NCBI RefSeq assembly: GCF_000717595.1
Contig: NZ_JNZO01000041.1
Location: 1 to 64,000, forward strand
DNA length: 64,000 bases
From: Streptomyces flavochromogenes
GTDB taxonomy: Bacteria; Actinomycetota; Actinomycetes; Streptomycetales; Streptomycetaceae
Reading direction: 5' to 3'
Shown one piece after another: positions 63,890 to 64,000 of the stretch. Each line of letters begins with the position of its first letter. The stretch's first letter is position 1. Under the pieces are notes generated by a model, which saw only the letters and a program-made list of their open reading frames with translations, was not told the DNA's origin and made no database searches. A program made the position numbers and the translations under genes.

Positions 63890-64000
63890 ATGGACACCGA
63901 AGCACAGCACACGGAGCGCGACCCCTCTTCCGGAATGGAGGACGGGTCGCGCTCCGCGCGCGTTTCCGAGGACACGAACGACGCGAGGGACGCGGAGGAC
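63890..64000 (+). CDS. lepB: Probable type I signal peptidase (5' fragment only)
   Basis: An ATG at 63890 opens 37 codons to the window edge: MDTEAQHTERDPSSGMEDGS followed by RSARVSEDTNDARDAED. This is the sort of hydrophilic, acidic cytoplasmic N-terminus seen before the first membrane helix of streptomycete signal peptidases. No catalytic part is visible. The assignment rests on remembered gene order, where sip genes follow rplS. Confidence in a gene here is higher than in its product. Confidence 0.6.
   Translation, partial: MDTEAQHTERDPSSGMEDGSRSARVSEDTNDARDAED

Overview
The window is chromosomal DNA of a high-GC actinobacterium, almost certainly a Streptomyces. GC is strongly biased to third codon positions, GTG and TTG starts are common, and several gene sets are typical of the genus: tandem conservons (cvnA-B-C-D), ndgR-leuCD, a histone-like HupS with a lysine tail, nsdA, and amtB-glnK-glnD with a GlnR-type box. 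From memory, the gene order matches the S. coelicolor core-chromosome block from about SCO5537 to SCO5596. No database search was run. No insertion sequence, prophage, integrase or CRISPR array is visible. This is conserved core chromosome with small local oddities.

Left end (1-10 kb): two head-to-tail conservons on the minus strand, each a membrane sensor-kinase-like CvnA, a roadblock protein CvnB, a DUF742 protein CvnC and a small GTPase CvnD. The left-hand CvnD is cut by the window edge. The right-hand CvnD has lost its P-loop core through an internal out-of-frame deletion. Both conservons carry a perfect hairpin between cvnB and cvnC. Next, 10-15 kb: a small protein with a duplicated TANPRR motif, a FAH-family hydrolase overlapping gltX, a HAD hydrolase, and a cluster of two tRNA-Gln and three tRNA-Glu genes.

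15-30 kb: ndgR diverges from leuCD with paired dyads between them. Then come hupS, cofC (F420 biosynthesis), a PlsC-type acyltransferase, gpsA, ddlA, a DUF3515 lipoprotein, a stand-alone Lrp/AsnC effector domain, thiL-thiD, rpmB, a DAK2/FakA-like kinase and recG. 30-42 kb: rsmD-coaD, a DivIVA-like coiled-coil protein, the yceD-rpmF-rnc-mutM block, an HxlR regulator divergent from a flavodoxin-like protein, a secreted CAP-domain protein, acyP, a small coiled-coil protein and smc.

42-53 kb: a GlcP-type glucose permease, an LLM-class oxidoreductase next to an NCS1 permease, ftsY, a degenerate primase/polymerase-like protein, nsdA, and the nitrogen operon amtB-glnK-glnD behind a tandem-repeat array and a GlnR-type box. 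55-64 kb: ffh, an FtsH protease, a methyltransferase, an SprT-like zinc protein and the ribosome-maturation run rpsP-khpA-rimM-trmD-rplS. The rplS leader can form mutually exclusive structures. The window ends in the first codons of a probable signal peptidase gene. SRP targeting (ffh, ftsY), membrane protein quality control (ftsH) and secretion (lepB) lie close together, as do ribosome and tRNA functions.
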